Shown: positions 20,245 to 28,320 of the stretch, one piece after another | Layout of the letters: the number at the start of each line of letters is the position of its first letter | How positions within the stretch are numbered: the first letter of the stretch is position 1 | Source of the DNA: Rhodococcus sp. AW25M09 | Lineage (GTDB): Bacteria; Actinomycetota; Actinomycetes; Mycobacteriales; Mycobacteriaceae | DNA length: 64,000 nucleotides | Direction of reading: 5' to 3' | NCBI RefSeq assembly: GCF_000333955.1 | Contig: NZ_CAPS01000070.1 | Coordinates: 35,523-99,522 of the forward strand | Program-made: the position numbers and the translations under genes | Notes under the pieces: model-generated | The model's database searches: none | What the model was told of the DNA's origin: nothing | What the model saw: the letters and a program-made list of their open reading frames with translations, nothing else

Positions 20245-22161
20245 GTGGCCGGCCGAATACCTGAACGCGACATCGCCGCCATTCGTGAACGCACACGGAT
20301 CGAAGACATAGTCGGGGACTACGTCTCGCTCAAGCGTGCCGGCGGCGACTCCATGAAGGGTTTGTGTCCCTTCCACGACGAGAAGTCCCCGTCGTTTCAC
20401 GTCCGTCCCAATCATGGTCACTATCACTGCTTCGGTTGTGGCGAGGGAGGTGACGCCTACTCCTTCCTGCAGAAGATCGAGCACATTTCCTTCGTCGAGG
20501 CCGTCGAGCAACTTGCCGACCGGCTGAACTATTCGATTTCCTACGAGGGTGGAGGGCCATCGGTCCAACGTGACCGTGGCACCCGTGCTCGCCTGATCGC
20601 CGCCAACGCAGCTGCGCAGGAGTTCTATGCGGGCAGGCTCAGTGGTCCCGACGCCCAGACCGCACGCGATTACCTCACCGAACGAAACTTCGACGGTCAT
20701 GCCGCGTTGGCATACGGCTGTGGGTACGCACCCGACGGCTGGGACACCCTCACCAAATATTTGCTGGGCAAAGGCTTCGAGGCCAAGGAGATCGTCGACG
20801 CGGGGCTGGCGACACCCGGCAAGCGCGGTACGCCGATCGACCGTTTTCGGCGCCGGTTGGTGTGGCCCATTCGCAGTCAGAGCGGCGACGTCATCGGCTT
20901 CGGAGCCCGCAAACTGTTCGACGACGACACTATGCCGGGTAAGTACATCAACACACCGGAAACGATGTTGTACAAGAAGTCTCAGGTGCTGTTCGGCCTC
21001 GATCTGGCGCGCAAGGAGATCGCGAAGTCCCATCAGGCCGTCATCGTCGAGGGCTACACCGACGTGATGGCGATGCATCTGGCCGGAGTCAAGACGGCGG
21101 TGGCGTCCTGCGGTACCGCGTTCGGTGAGGATCACCTGGCGATGCTGCGCCGACTGATGATGGACGACAGCTACTTTCGCGGCGAAGTGATCTATACGTT
21201 CGACGGCGACGACGCCGGTCAGGCCGCCGCCATGAAGGCATTCGAAGGTGATCAGAAAATAGCCGGTCAGACGTTCGTCGCCGTCGCACCCGACGGTATG
21301 GACCCGTGCGACCTGCGATTGAAGTCCGGTGACAACGCCGTTCGCGATCTGGTGGCCAGACGTACCCCCATGTTCGCCTTCGTCGTCAAATCGCTACTGC
21401 GAGAGCACGATCTGGATACACCGGAGGGCCGCGTCGAAGCGTTGAAGCGAACCGTTCCGGTGGTCGCGCGGATCAAGGACGCATCACTGCGAGACGAGTA
21501 CGCGAGGCAGTTGGCCGGCTGGACCGGCTGGGACGACACCGCGATGGTGCTCGCGCGCGTGCGCGACGAGGCGAAGAAGGGCGCCCGGGGCGATACCAGC
21601 GGCAAACGCGTGCCCTTCGCCAAGCGTCAGCAGGAGCCGACGGAGGCACCCGCGGGACCGCCGCGACCCAATCCCACCGATCCGACGCTGTGGCCGCAGC
21701 GAGAAGCCCTCAAGGCGGTACTGCAGATGCCTGCGGTCGCGGGGACCGTGTTCGATTCACTTCCGCCGGAAAGCTTCCATCACCCGGCGTACTCGGCCGT
21801 GCGTGACGCGGTGGCCGCGGCCGGGGGCACTGTCGCAGGCTTGGGTGGAGGGGAGTGGGTGGATGCCGTGGCCAAACAGGCCAAGGACCCCGTGGTGGTG
21901 TCGTTGGTGACCGAGCTGGCCGTAGATCCGATGAGGGTGGCCGACGATGCCCTCACGCGCTACATCTCGGGCGTCCTGGCCCGACTGCAGGAAGTGTGGG
22001 TCGGCCAGCAGGTGGCCGAACTGAAGTCGAAGTTGCAGCGGATGTCGCCGGCCGAGAAGCCCGACGATTACAACGCGTTGTTCGGCGACCTCATCGCACT
22101 CGAGCAGTACCGCCGAAGTCTGCTCGAGCTCGCAGTCGGCAGTGTCGCCGAGGTCGGTTAG
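20245..22161 (+). CDS. dnaG: DNA primase DnaG
   Basis: Synthesises RNA primers for lagging-strand replication. The CHC2 zinc-binding domain shows C41, H44, C62 and C65. The TOPRIM core contains VIVEGYTDVMAMH and FDGDDAGQ. A C-terminal helicase-binding domain (about 480-638) follows a proline-rich linker. The length of 638 fits actinobacterial primases. The 4-base overlap of its stop with the convergent small gene leaves no intergenic terminator. Confidence 0.97.
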   Translation: MAGRIPERDIAAIRERTRIEDIVGDYVSLKRAGGDSMKGLCPFHDEKSPSFHVRPNHGHYHCFGCGEGGDAYSFLQKIEHISFVEAVEQLADRLNYSISYEGGGPSVQRDRGTRARLIAANAAAQEFYAGRLSGPDAQTARDYLTERNFDGHAALAYGCGYAPDGWDTLTKYLLGKGFEAKEIVDAGLATPGKRGTPIDRFRRRLVWPIRSQSGDVIGFGARKLFDDDTMPGKYINTPETMLYKKSQVLFGLDLARKEIAKSHQAVIVEGYTDVMAMHLAGVKTAVASCGTAFGEDHLAMLRRLMMDDSYFRGEVIYTFDGDDAGQAAAMKAFEGDQKIAGQTFVAVAPDGMDPCDLRLKSGDNAVRDLVARRTPMFAFVVKSLLREHDLDTPEGRVEALKRTVPVVARIKDASLRDEYARQLAGWTGWDDTAMVLARVRDEAKKGARGDTSGKRVPFAKRQQEPTEAPAGPPRPNPTDPTLWPQREALKAVLQMPAVAGTVFDSLPPESFHHPAYSAVRDAVAAAGGTVAGLGGGEWVDAVAKQAKDPVVVSLVTELAVDPMRVADDALTRYISGVLARLQEVWVGQQVAELKSKLQRMSPAEKPDDYNALFGDLIALEQYRRSLLELAVGSVAEVG

Positions 22162-22403
22162 CGTCGGAGCTGATCGCGGGGAACGTAGACCTGGGTCTCG
22201 TCGTCGATCGGCTGCATCGGCTCCAGCCGCGGCTGGGTGTTGAGGGAGTCGGAGAGTTTCTGACGGCCGACGTCGATCGCCTTCTTGGTGGCCGGAGACG
22301 ACGCGACGGCGCTGGCCGTCTTACGAATCTGCTCGTACCGGCCCCGGCCCGCCTTGGCACCGAGCACATATGCAGCTCCAGCCGCCAGTACCAAACGAAT
22401 CAT
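22158..22403 (-). CDS. Small conserved protein (Rv2342-like)
   Basis: An 81-residue protein beginning MIRLVLAAGAAYVLGAKAGR, a short hydrophobic segment followed by a basic RYEQI motif and a helical tail. It is found next to dnaG in related genera. The internal ATG at 22403 is preferred over 22442 because the family begins with the hydrophobic stretch. Function unknown; a membrane-associated role is plausible. Confidence 0.75.
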   Translation of the reverse strand: MIRLVLAAGAAYVLGAKAGRGRYEQIRKTASAVASSPATKKAIDVGRQKLSDSLNTQPRLEPMQPIDDETQVYVPRDQLRR

Positions 22404-22541
22404 CAGTGGGTCCTTCCGTAGAGCGTGCGGCTGTTCGTCCATCTTGCCCGACGACGCTCGAGCAGGGCGATTTGGTAGTCACTAGGGGGTGTGCGCTATT
22501 GTTTCCAACGGCTCGCACGAGAGTGTGATGCCGCGAGGTAA

Positions 22542-22614
22542 TCCCCCATAGCTCAATTGGCAGAGCATTCGACTGTTAATCGAAGGGTTCCTGGTTCGAG
22601 TCCAGGTGGGGGAG
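22542..22614 (+). tRNA. tRNA-Asn (GTT)
   Basis: A 73-nt cloverleaf. The acceptor arms TCCCCCA and TGGGGGA pair, and the anticodon stem TTCGA/TCGAA encloses CTGTTAA, giving anticodon GTT. The T loop is GTTCGAGTC. CCA is not encoded. This tRNA marks the border between the dnaG block and the accessory island. Confidence 0.97.
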
Positions 22615-22618
22615 CGCA

Positions 22619-22650
22619 ATCCCCGTCCGGTACGCCGGACGGGGATTTTT
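22619..22650 (+). terminator. Rho-independent terminator after tRNA-Asn
   Basis: A 12-bp GC-rich stem (ATCCCCGTCCGG with its complement), a 4-base loop and a following T run. Confidence 0.9.
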
Positions 22651-22680
22651 GTCTTTCGAGGGTGCGCTATCAGGCGTCCT

Positions 22681-22702
22681 GGTCGGTTATCAGTTCGCGA
22701 CC
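22681..22702. promoter_or_regulatory. Weak ARE-like inverted repeat upstream of the GBL synthase
   Basis: GGTCG and CGACC flank 12 bases to give a 22-bp element. The left half, GGTCGGTT, matches the published ArpA half-site core. Only five bases are symmetric, so this is a tentative second receptor site. Confidence 0.3.
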
Positions 22703-22803
22703 GAGCTGGCTGTATATCGATTGAATGAATCCCTTCGGTGGATGCCAGTTTTGTCGGGGGTCCCCGGGATACTGAGCAAGCGATCCGGGTGGCTCAACAG
22801 TGC

Positions 22804-22829
22804 TATAAAAAACCGGTTCGGTCGGTTTT
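22804..22829 (+). promoter_or_regulatory. GBL synthase promoter with autoregulatory-element-like palindrome
   Basis: A TATAAA hexamer (22804-22809) is a plausible -10. It abuts a 21-bp inverted repeat, AAAACCG-N7-CGGTTTT (22809-22829), which contains GGTCGGTTTT, close to the ArpA half-site consensus GG(T/C)CGGT(A/T)(T/C). A receptor bound here would block initiation. AAGGGG at 22830-22835 serves as ribosome-binding site. The 189 bases between the tRNA terminator and the gene contain nothing else I recognise. Confidence 0.55.
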
Positions 22830-22839
22830 AAGGGGCTTC

Positions 22840-23754
22840 ATGAGTTTGAGTTACGCAGCAACCGTGCCACGTCACCTCGTCCATCGGCGTTTGCCGGCAG
22901 ACGTGTTGCTGACCGATTACGAAACCGTCGACGGTACTCACCGGGCGGCCGTGCAGTTGCAGACTTCGCATCGCATGTTCGCGCCGGTGCGCCGAACCCA
23001 CGATTCGTTGATGGTGGCCGAGGCGCTGCGACAAGCAGTCAGTCTCTTCTGTCACGTCACCCACGGTGTGCCACTCGACCACGTCGTCTTCATCGAGCAC
23101 TTTCGCTTCGAGATCCTGGAACCGTTGTCGGTCGACAACATCGACGATTCGCTTGTTGCCGAGTCGATCACGACCGATGTGACGTTCGACGACGCGTCGA
23201 CGGACAACGTGAAGTTGTCGGCTCGGCTGCTCAACGGCACGCAACTCGTCGCGTTCGGTACGGCGTCCGTCCGGTCCATCGGTCCCGAGGTGTACTCGGC
23301 GTTTCGCACTGCGTCGATGGCCGACCCGCACTTCCGTTACCTGCCGGCCGGCACGGAAGTGGTCGAGGCCGCCGCCGTGGGACGTTTCGATCCGTCCGAC
23401 GTCGTGCTGGCACGCCACACCTCGGATGGAACCCTCGTCGTCGCGCCCGATCCTCGCAACCTGGCGATGTTCGATCACTCGGTCGAGTACCTGCCGGGGG
23501 TGACGATGCTCGAAGCCGCCCGCCAGGCGTTGCGGCTGTCGACCGGAGTGCCGGAGCTGGATTTCACCTCGCTCGAGGTGAGGTTCATGGGTTTCGCCGA
23601 GTGGAGCAACCCATGCTCGGTGATAGTCGACACCGCGTCGAGGGACGGCGTGCACCGCATTCAATTCGAGCACAACGGAGCGGTGCTGTCGGCGATGTCG
23701 GTGACCGCGACATCGGAGCCGTGGCTGGCACCTACGGAGCGGTCCAGTCGATAA
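22840..23754 (+). CDS. Gamma-butyrolactone biosynthesis protein (AfsA/ScbA family)
   Basis: AfsA-type enzymes condense a beta-ketoacyl chain from ACP with dihydroxyacetone phosphate, the first step of GBL autoinducer synthesis. The 304-residue protein has the two tandem hotdog repeats of the family. The first begins with the diagnostic VHRRLPADVLLTD, and the second contains FDHSVEYLPGVTMLEAARQ. The ATG at 22840 is chosen for its AAGGGG site and for the first conserved residues; a frame extension to 22738 crosses the promoter. It converges on and overlaps the receptor gene by 23 bases. Confidence 0.9.
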   Translation: MSLSYAATVPRHLVHRRLPADVLLTDYETVDGTHRAAVQLQTSHRMFAPVRRTHDSLMVAEALRQAVSLFCHVTHGVPLDHVVFIEHFRFEILEPLSVDNIDDSLVAESITTDVTFDDASTDNVKLSARLLNGTQLVAFGTASVRSIGPEVYSAFRTASMADPHFRYLPAGTEVVEAAAVGRFDPSDVVLARHTSDGTLVVAPDPRNLAMFDHSVEYLPGVTMLEAARQALRLSTGVPELDFTSLEVRFMGFAEWSNPCSVIVDTASRDGVHRIQFEHNGAVLSAMSVTATSEPWLAPTERSSR

Positions 23755-24373
23755 GTGGTCCCTCGACCAACGCCAGGACCCGAGGGAGCCGTCGGCGCGG
23801 TACCACCGACGGCAGCAGCAGCTGCCAGGTCTCGGCCATTCGCTGCTGTAGATCGGCCCGACCGGTGAGCATCTCGGACACGGTCTGCACACCGGTGAAC
23901 GACGCCACGATCAGCCTCGCGAGCGCTGTGACGTCAACGCTGCCGGCGATGTCGCCTTCGCTCTGAGCGCGAGCGGTCAACTCCGCGATCATGTGGATCC
24001 AGAGGTCGAACGACTCAGCGTTCGGATTGTGCGCGGTGGTCGATTCCAGTGTCAGTCGCATACCGCCACGCGCGATCGATTCCGTTTGCAGCTGACGCGC
24101 CAGCTCCTTGGTGACGAGGACCAACGCGTCCAATGCCTTGGGGGTGCGCTCGATGATGACGGCAGTAGCCGTGGCCGCCATCGTCAACTGCGCATCGATC
24201 ACCGCTTGCGCGAGCTCTTCCTTGGACGAAAAATGGAAGTACATCGCGCCCTTGCTGACCTTGGCGTGCTTGATGATGGTGCTCAAACTTGCTGTACCGT
24301 AACCGAACTTGTCGAAACTGGCCGCTGCTCCTTCGAGTACGGCCTGTCTGGTCGACGCTGCACGCTCTTGCAT
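23732..24373 (-). CDS. TetR-family GBL receptor-type repressor (ScbR/ArpA-like)
   Basis: A 213-residue regulator with an N-terminal TetR helix-turn-helix (ASLSTIIKHAKVSKGAMYFHFSSKEEL). Length, the KGAMYFHF recognition helix and the C-terminal domain match gamma-butyrolactone receptors, which release DNA on ligand binding. Pairing with an AfsA-type gene supports this; ligand binding is inferred. TATGGT 6 bases before the ATG predicts a leaderless message. A GGTCGACC palindrome lies between them and may be a site of self-control. Confidence 0.87.
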   Translation of the reverse strand: MQERAASTRQAVLEGAAASFDKFGYGTASLSTIIKHAKVSKGAMYFHFSSKEELAQAVIDAQLTMAATATAVIIERTPKALDALVLVTKELARQLQTESIARGGMRLTLESTTAHNPNAESFDLWIHMIAELTARAQSEGDIAGSVDVTALARLIVASFTGVQTVSEMLTGRADLQQRMAETWQLLLPSVVPRRRLPRVLALVEGPLIDWTAP

Positions 24374-24385
24374 CGGTCGACCATA
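24374..24385 (-). promoter_or_regulatory. Leaderless -10 of the GBL receptor gene
   Basis: TATGGT (24380-24385, minus strand) is 6 bases from the ATG. GGTCGACC spans 24375-24382. Confidence 0.55.
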
Positions 24386-24455
24386 GCTGCTGGCTGGGTG
24401 CGTGGCACGGCGGCAGAAGGATGTTGGCGCTGAAAAATAGTCCTCGCCGGGTGCG

Positions 24456-24468
24456 TACTATCGGCGCA
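24456..24468 (+). promoter_or_regulatory. Leaderless -10 of the VOC gene
   Basis: TACTAT (24456-24461) lies 7 bases before GTG 24469. Confidence 0.5.
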
Positions 24469-25147
24469 GTGTCTACAGCAAGATTCAAGGATCTGTGTAT
24501 CGATGCAACGAATCTGGAGGCAATGGTGAGCTTCTGGTCGGCAACCATCGGACTCGATGTCGAGTCGTACGGGCTCGCCCGACATCGTGAAGCTCAGCGG
24601 GGTGGAGCCCACGCAGACCATCTGGATCAATCGGGTACCGGAGTTCAAGGCAGTCAAGAATCGTATCCGTCTGGACGTGCACGTGGCAATGACCGAACTT
24701 CCCGGTGCCACACCTGTTTCTGCCCCGGGCGAATTCGGTTGGCGCGTGATGGCCGATCCTGATGGAGGGGAGTTCTGCGCATTCGTCCGGCGGGAAGTCG
24801 GCCCCTACAGGATGTACGAACTAGTGGTCGACGCTCTCGACGCGAAGACTCTGGCCAGCTGGTGGGCACAGGTGCTCGGCGGAGCGACAGAGGTCAGCGA
24901 GGAAGGCTGGCACGCGATCGAGGGCGCTTCCGGAGTACCGTTCGAGTCGATAGTCTTCGCCCCGGTTCCCGAAGGCAAGACCGGCAAGAACCGTGTCCAC
25001 TGGGATGTCGAGGTCGACTTCGTCGGCGCTGTCGCCGAACTGGAATCACTCGGCGCGCGGGTGCTACGGCGACCGGACTCGGACGTCGAGTGGACAGTCA
25101 TGGCGGACCCGGAGGGAAACGAGTTCTGTGTGTTCGTGACTGTATGA
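24469..25147 (+). pseudogene. VOC/glyoxalase-like protein, frameshifted
   Basis: Two vicinal-oxygen-chelate (Glyoxalase_6-like) repeats are readable, but only across a frame change. Frame one gives VSTARFKDLCIDATNLEAM and SFWSATIGLDVESYG. Near 24574 one extra base moves the homology to the next frame (SPDIVKLSGVEP), which stays open to 25147 with a complete second repeat (PYRMYELVVDALDAKTLASW). Removing a single C would restore about 225 residues. Either a recent inactivation or a sequencing error; a start at 24557 could express the second part alone. Role unknown. Confidence 0.75.
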
Positions 25148-25148
25148 G

Positions 25149-25982
25149 TCACCTGTAGTCGGTGTCGGAACCTACGGGGTGGACGTCGCGAACCTGATCA
25201 ATTCGAGCCTGAAGATAGCTCTCGATCCACTCGAAGGACATCGAGCCCAGCGGTAGGCGCAGTGGGGGAGAGCCCGAGGAAATCGCCGCCAGGACGGCAT
25301 CGGCTCCGCGGCGCGGGTCGCCCAGCTGCGTTCCATGAGTGGCCTCGAATACCGCTCTGGCCGGCCCGATCAGCGCGGCGTAGTCGTCCAACGGTGTTCC
25401 CCACTGCATCGACCGGCCACTGGCCTCGGTGCGAAACGGGCCCGGTTCAACGATCGTGACGCCGATACCGAGATGGCGCACCTCTGCGGCAAGGGCCTCG
25501 GAAAACCCTTCGAGCGCGAATTTGCTTCCAGCATATGCAGTTCCGCCTGGACCAGGTACCACTCCGATGACCGAAGACATCTGCACGATATGGCCGCTGC
25601 GGCGCGCCCGCATCGAGGGCAGCACTGCCCGAGTGACGGCCAACGCGCCGAAGAAGTTGACGTCGACGTTGTGGCGGAACCTGCGCTCGTCAATCTCCTC
25701 GAATGCGCCGAGCAGACCGTAACCGGCATTGTTGACCAGGACATCGATGCGTCCGAACCGGTCGAGAGCGTTAGCCACGGCAGAATCGATCGATTCCTGA
25801 TCGGTCACGTCCAGCCGTGCGTGCAGCAACCGATCGCTCTCCGGACCTCCGAGATCGGTAGCGGTGCGGGCGGTGGCCACCACTCGATCACCCTGGTCGA
25901 GTGCTGCACGAACGAATTCGCGTCCGAATCCCGAGCTCGCTCCGGTAATCAACCAGACCCTGTCTGATCCCGTCCTGTTCAT
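25149..25982 (-). CDS. Short-chain dehydrogenase/reductase
   Basis: NAD(P)-dependent classical SDR of 277 residues. The cofactor motif is TGASSGFG, followed by NNAG and the active site YAGSK. The C-terminal region (WIESYLQARI) is typical of uncharacterised oxidoreductases. The ATG at 25982 is preceded by AAGGAG. Because GBL pathways need a ketoreductase (BarS1/ScbB type), this nearby SDR is a candidate, but a broken VOC gene lies between and no direct evidence links them. It abuts the VOC gene tail to tail. Confidence 0.88.
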   Translation of the reverse strand: MNRTGSDRVWLITGASSGFGREFVRAALDQGDRVVATARTATDLGGPESDRLLHARLDVTDQESIDSAVANALDRFGRIDVLVNNAGYGLLGAFEEIDERRFRHNVDVNFFGALAVTRAVLPSMRARRSGHIVQMSSVIGVVPGPGGTAYAGSKFALEGFSEALAAEVRHLGIGVTIVEPGPFRTEASGRSMQWGTPLDDYAALIGPARAVFEATHGTQLGDPRRGADAVLAAISSGSPPLRLPLGSMSFEWIESYLQARIDQVRDVHPVGSDTDYR

Positions 25983-26080
25983 CACGGTCTCCTTCGAGAG
26001 GTGAAATCGGTTGTGAGGCGCGTTCACGTTAGTAATGACGAACCGCCACGAGCAAGCGATTTGATGGCACGCTGAAGGCC

Positions 26081-26548
26081 ATGGTCGACACGAGTGCAGG
26101 AATTCTGTTGTATCGCGTCGGTGCCGACGGCCTCGATGTCCTGATCGCTCATCCCGGCGGACCGTTCTGGGCGCGCAAGGACGACGGCGCGTGGTCGATC
26201 GTCAAGGGGCTCTTCACCGACGGCGAGGATGCGTGGACGGCAGCCCGGCGGGAGTTTCGAGAAGAAACCGGTGCCGACGTGCCTGCCGGACCACGCGTGG
26301 AGCTCGGCTCGGTCACTCAGCGCGGTGGAAAGATCGTCACCGCGTTCGGCGTCGAAGCCGATCTCGATGTTTCGAATGCGGTGAGCAACACATTCGAGAT
26401 CGAATGGCCGCCGAAATCCGGCCTCATGAAGTCGTTTCCCGAGGTAGACCGCATCGAGTGGTTTCCGTTGCAGCAGGCGAGAGAGAAGCTGCTGCCCTCG
26501 CAACTTCCGTTTCTCGACGCTGTGGAGGCGGTTGTCGATGCGAACTAG
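26081..26548 (+). CDS. NUDIX hydrolase
   Basis: A 155-residue pyrophosphohydrolase. The Nudix box is perfect: G43, E49, R57-E58, E61-E62, G64 in the G-x5-E-x7-RE-x2-EE-x-G pattern. The N terminus (TSAGILLYRVGADGLDVLIAHPGGPFW) is of the diadenosine-polyphosphate/NTP-like type. It is transcribed away from the SDR. Substrate not predictable. Confidence 0.92.
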   Translation: MVDTSAGILLYRVGADGLDVLIAHPGGPFWARKDDGAWSIVKGLFTDGEDAWTAARREFREETGADVPAGPRVELGSVTQRGGKIVTAFGVEADLDVSNAVSNTFEIEWPPKSGLMKSFPEVDRIEWFPLQQAREKLLPSQLPFLDAVEAVVDAN

Positions 26549-26622
26549 TTTCGTTGTGGCTTCCCGGGGTACCCAGCGGCAGGAAATTATGAGAGTCGCA
26601 GATGCAGGGTGGGAATCAAGCA

Positions 26623-26772
26623 ATGACGCAAACGGACGCAACCGGCGCGAAGGCTGTAGCGGAGACGCCTCTTGTGGAGACACAGTGGGGCGGCCGCGTC
26701 GTCGCATCGTCGTTCGTGGTGCTGGCCACTGGGCTGTCGTGGGTGTTCGCCGCGACCGCGATGATCAACTAG
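26623..26772 (+). CDS. 49-residue putative single-pass membrane peptide
   Basis: A short reading frame with a polar N terminus (about 20 residues, acidic and Thr-rich), then one hydrophobic helix (VVASSFVVLATGLSWVFAA) and a short MIN end. It precedes the MFS transporter gene by 55 bases on the same strand. The ribosome-binding site is weak (GGGTGGGA). No family recognised. The clean polar/hydrophobic partition supports a real peptide, possibly accessory to the transporter. Confidence 0.5.
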   Translation: MTQTDATGAKAVAETPLVETQWGGRVVASSFVVLATGLSWVFAATAMIN

Positions 26773-26827
26773 TACCAGCAGACCGATTGGTCGGTACTGT
26801 TCAGCGACTACGACGAAGGGCCGCGCA

Positions 26828-28294
26828 GTGACCGACGGCATTGCCTCTACAACTCAGCCTGCGACCGAAGTACCCAAGCGTGCATGGCAGGCGCTCGTGG
26901 TTCTGCTGCTCGGCATGTTCATGGCGCTCCTCGACACCACGATCGTCAACGTGGCCTTGCCGACGATCCGCACCACCCTGGACGCGTCTGAGTCGGTTCT
27001 GTCGTGGATCATCTCGGGATACGCATTGGCGTTCGGGCTCGCCTTGATCCCGGCGGGCAAAGTGGGCGACCGCATAGGGCACAAGTGGGTGTTCTTCGCC
27101 GGGCTCGCGCTGTTCACCGTGGCGAGCTTTGCGTGTGGCCTGGCGCAGAACGATCTGCAGCTGGTTGTTGCCAGGGTGGTTCAGGGCCTGGCCGGCGGGA
27201 TGTTCGTACCCGCAGTCACGGCGTTCATCCAGTTGCTGTTCCCGGGACCTGTGCGAGGTAAGGCCTTTGCCATCCTGGGTTCCGTCATCGGTGTGTCGAC
27301 GGCGCTGGGCCCCATCATCGGAGGCTTGATCATTCAGGCATTCGGAGACGAGAACGGATGGCGTTTGGTCTTCTGGGTCAATCTGCCCATCGGAATAATC
27401 GGTCTCGTTGCAGCCGCAGTGCTCCTGCCGAAGAAAGACGAGTCTGCGCCGGCGGCTGTCCCCGGAATCGACTGGCTCGGACTGGTTCTCATATCGGGGG
27501 GCCTGATCGCTCTGCTCGTTCCGCTGATCGAAGGCCAGGAACTGGGCTGGCCGCTCTGGACCTACTTGACGATCGTGGCCGGACTGGGTCTGATTGCGCT
27601 GTTCGGCTGGTGGGAAGTGATCCATACCGGCCGTGGACACAATCCGCTCGTGCCACCTCGATTGTTCACCCACCCTGCATTCACCGGGGGCGTGATTCTC
27701 GCGCTCGTCTACTTCGCAGCCTTCACCAGCATCTTCTTCACCATTTCGTTGTTGTGGCAGACCGGACTCGGCAACACGGCACTATCGGCGGGACTGGTGT
27801 CGATACCGTTCGCGATCGGCAGCATCATCGCCTCCTCGCAGAGCAACAAGTTGACGGTCCGCCTCGGTCGCACCGTCCTGATCCTCGGCGCGGCACTTGT
27901 CGCCATCGGGCTGATCTGGCTGTGGATCATCCTGGCGACCAGCTCCGCCGAGACGATTTCGCATTGGACACTGCTGGTGCCACTGTTCGTGGCGGGCCTG
28001 GGCAACGGTGCGTTCATCGCACCCAACGCGCAGTTCATCGTCGCGACGGTGGACCCGAGCGACGCCGGCGCGGCAAGTGGGGTCATCTCGACCATGCAGC
28101 GCGTCGGTTCGGCGATCGGGATCGCCGTCATCGGCAGCGTGCTGTTCGGGTCTCTGAACATCACCGGCCCCGACACCGTCGGATCAGGCTTTCTGCACGG
28201 CGCGGCCATGGCGATGGCCGTCAGTGCTGCATTCAGTGTGGTGGCGCTGGCGTTGGTCTTCGCCCTCCCCAAGAAGGTTCAGGGCGCACACTGA
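26828..28294 (+). CDS. MFS drug exporter, DHA2 (EmrB/QacA) family
   Basis: Proton-driven exporter of 488 residues with 14 predicted membrane helices. The first helix carries the family motif LDTTIVNVALPTI, and the helix 2-3 loop has GDRIGHKWVF (motif A). The start is GTG with GAAGGG upstream. No dedicated regulator adjoins it unless the ANTAR protein downstream serves. Substrate unknown: antibiotic, dye or a signalling metabolite are all possible. Confidence 0.93.
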   Translation: MTDGIASTTQPATEVPKRAWQALVVLLLGMFMALLDTTIVNVALPTIRTTLDASESVLSWIISGYALAFGLALIPAGKVGDRIGHKWVFFAGLALFTVASFACGLAQNDLQLVVARVVQGLAGGMFVPAVTAFIQLLFPGPVRGKAFAILGSVIGVSTALGPIIGGLIIQAFGDENGWRLVFWVNLPIGIIGLVAAAVLLPKKDESAPAAVPGIDWLGLVLISGGLIALLVPLIEGQELGWPLWTYLTIVAGLGLIALFGWWEVIHTGRGHNPLVPPRLFTHPAFTGGVILALVYFAAFTSIFFTISLLWQTGLGNTALSAGLVSIPFAIGSIIASSQSNKLTVRLGRTVLILGAALVAIGLIWLWIILATSSAETISHWTLLVPLFVAGLGNGAFIAPNAQFIVATVDPSDAGAASGVISTMQRVGSAIGIAVIGSVLFGSLNITGPDTVGSGFLHGAAMAMAVSAAFSVVALALVFALPKKVQGAH

Positions 28295-28320
28295 GCCCTG
28301 TTGCCCAGCTCTTCAAGTGT

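Noticed and set aside
24437..24461. ATAGT...ACTAT inverted repeat before the VOC gene as a receptor operator
   Set aside because: Five-base arms at low symmetry; the right arm is better explained as the -10 box.
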